NCBI GenBank assembly: GCA_946479015.1
Contig: CAMLEQ010000228.1
Coordinates: 1 to 6,392, forward strand
Reading direction: 5' to 3'
From: an uncultured Gemmatimonadota bacterium
GTDB taxonomy: Bacteria; Gemmatimonadota; Gemmatimonadetes; Gemmatimonadales; Gemmatimonadaceae
Length of the DNA stretch: 6,392 nt
Shown here: positions 6,263-6,392 of the stretch, piece by piece
Layout: every line of letters begins with the position of its first letter
Numbering within the stretch: the first letter of the stretch is position 1
Notes under the pieces: generated by a model
Told to the model about the DNA's origin: nothing
Seen by the model: only the letters and a program-made list of their open reading frames with translations
Database searches by the model: none
Position numbers and translations under genes: made by a program

Positions 6263-6392
6263 CTGGCGAGGCGCGGGCCGTGGTGGGCTCCTGGGACTGG
6301 CGTGATGCGGGCCGTGGTGAGCTCCTGGGACTGGCGAGACGCGGCCGTGGTGGGCTCCGTGGACTGGCGTGACGCGGGGGTGTGGCTCTGGC
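6263..6392. repeat. Tandem repeat, about 34-bp unit, nearly four copies, running off the window edge
   Basis: Four contiguous units are visible: 6263-6296 (34 bp), 6297-6330 (34 bp), 6331-6363 (33 bp) and 6364-6392 (29 bp, the most diverged, reaching the window edge). Each begins CTGGCG(A/T)G and the first three contain GGCCGTGGTG(G/A)GCTCC. Units 1 and 2 differ at only a few positions; unit 3 has lost one base from a G run and carries an altered end. The unit length is not a multiple of three and copies vary in length, so a repeated protein is unlikely. There are no unique spacers, so this is not a CRISPR array. The simplest reading is an intergenic minisatellite. The plus strand is rich in G runs. 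Confidence 0.85.

Noticed and set aside
6263..6392. Possible CRISPR array at the right edge
   Set aside because: Units are directly contiguous with no unique spacers, and they vary in length and sequence. No cas gene is present in the window.

Overview
The window is about 6.4 kb of very GC-rich bacterial chromosome. Every recognisable gene lies on the minus strand, so transcription runs from high to low coordinates. The main content is a Kdp high-affinity potassium uptake locus with its own two-component regulator. High GC and a secreted protein with a TonB-C-like end containing a 'VVDTLGHIDPSTV' stretch suggest Gemmatimonadota, but this is an impression from family resemblance and no phylogenetic marker is present.

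Layout in the direction of transcription: (a) 6392-6118 is a gene-free end holding about four copies of a 34-bp tandem repeat (6263-6392) and a weak promoter candidate. (b) 6117-5293 encodes a 274-aa secreted protein with a TonB C-terminal-like domain. (c) 5292-5222 is a short spacer packed with GC-rich palindromes. (d) 5221-4526 is kdpE, an OmpR-type response regulator. (e) 4518-2911 is a KdpD-type histidine kinase that begins directly at the four-helix DUF4118 membrane domain and lacks the large cytoplasmic N-terminal KdpD/Usp sensor region. (f) 2910-2789 is a spacer with an 11-bp inverted repeat around a possible -10 box, the best place for a kdp structural promoter. (g) 2788-2672 is a 38-codon ORF for an unnamed single-helix membrane protein. 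(h) 2675-2586 is kdpF, 2584-869 is kdpA, and 867-1 is the first 289 codons of kdpB, cut by the window edge just before the phosphorylation loop.

Together, KdpE and the short KdpD would sense potassium limitation or envelope stress and switch on the pump. KdpA binds and conducts K+, KdpB supplies ATP-driven energy, and KdpF stabilises the complex; kdpC is expected beyond the left edge. The 2788-to-1 block is tightly coupled: an ATGA overlap, then two stop/start junctions separated by one base that share the same 10-mer. The regulatory genes precede the structural genes, opposite to the E. coli kdpFABC-DE order.

This is mostly a well-known system. The points worth a second look are the missing KdpD sensor half, the unnamed small membrane protein ahead of kdpF, the two structured spacers and the 34-bp tandem repeat.
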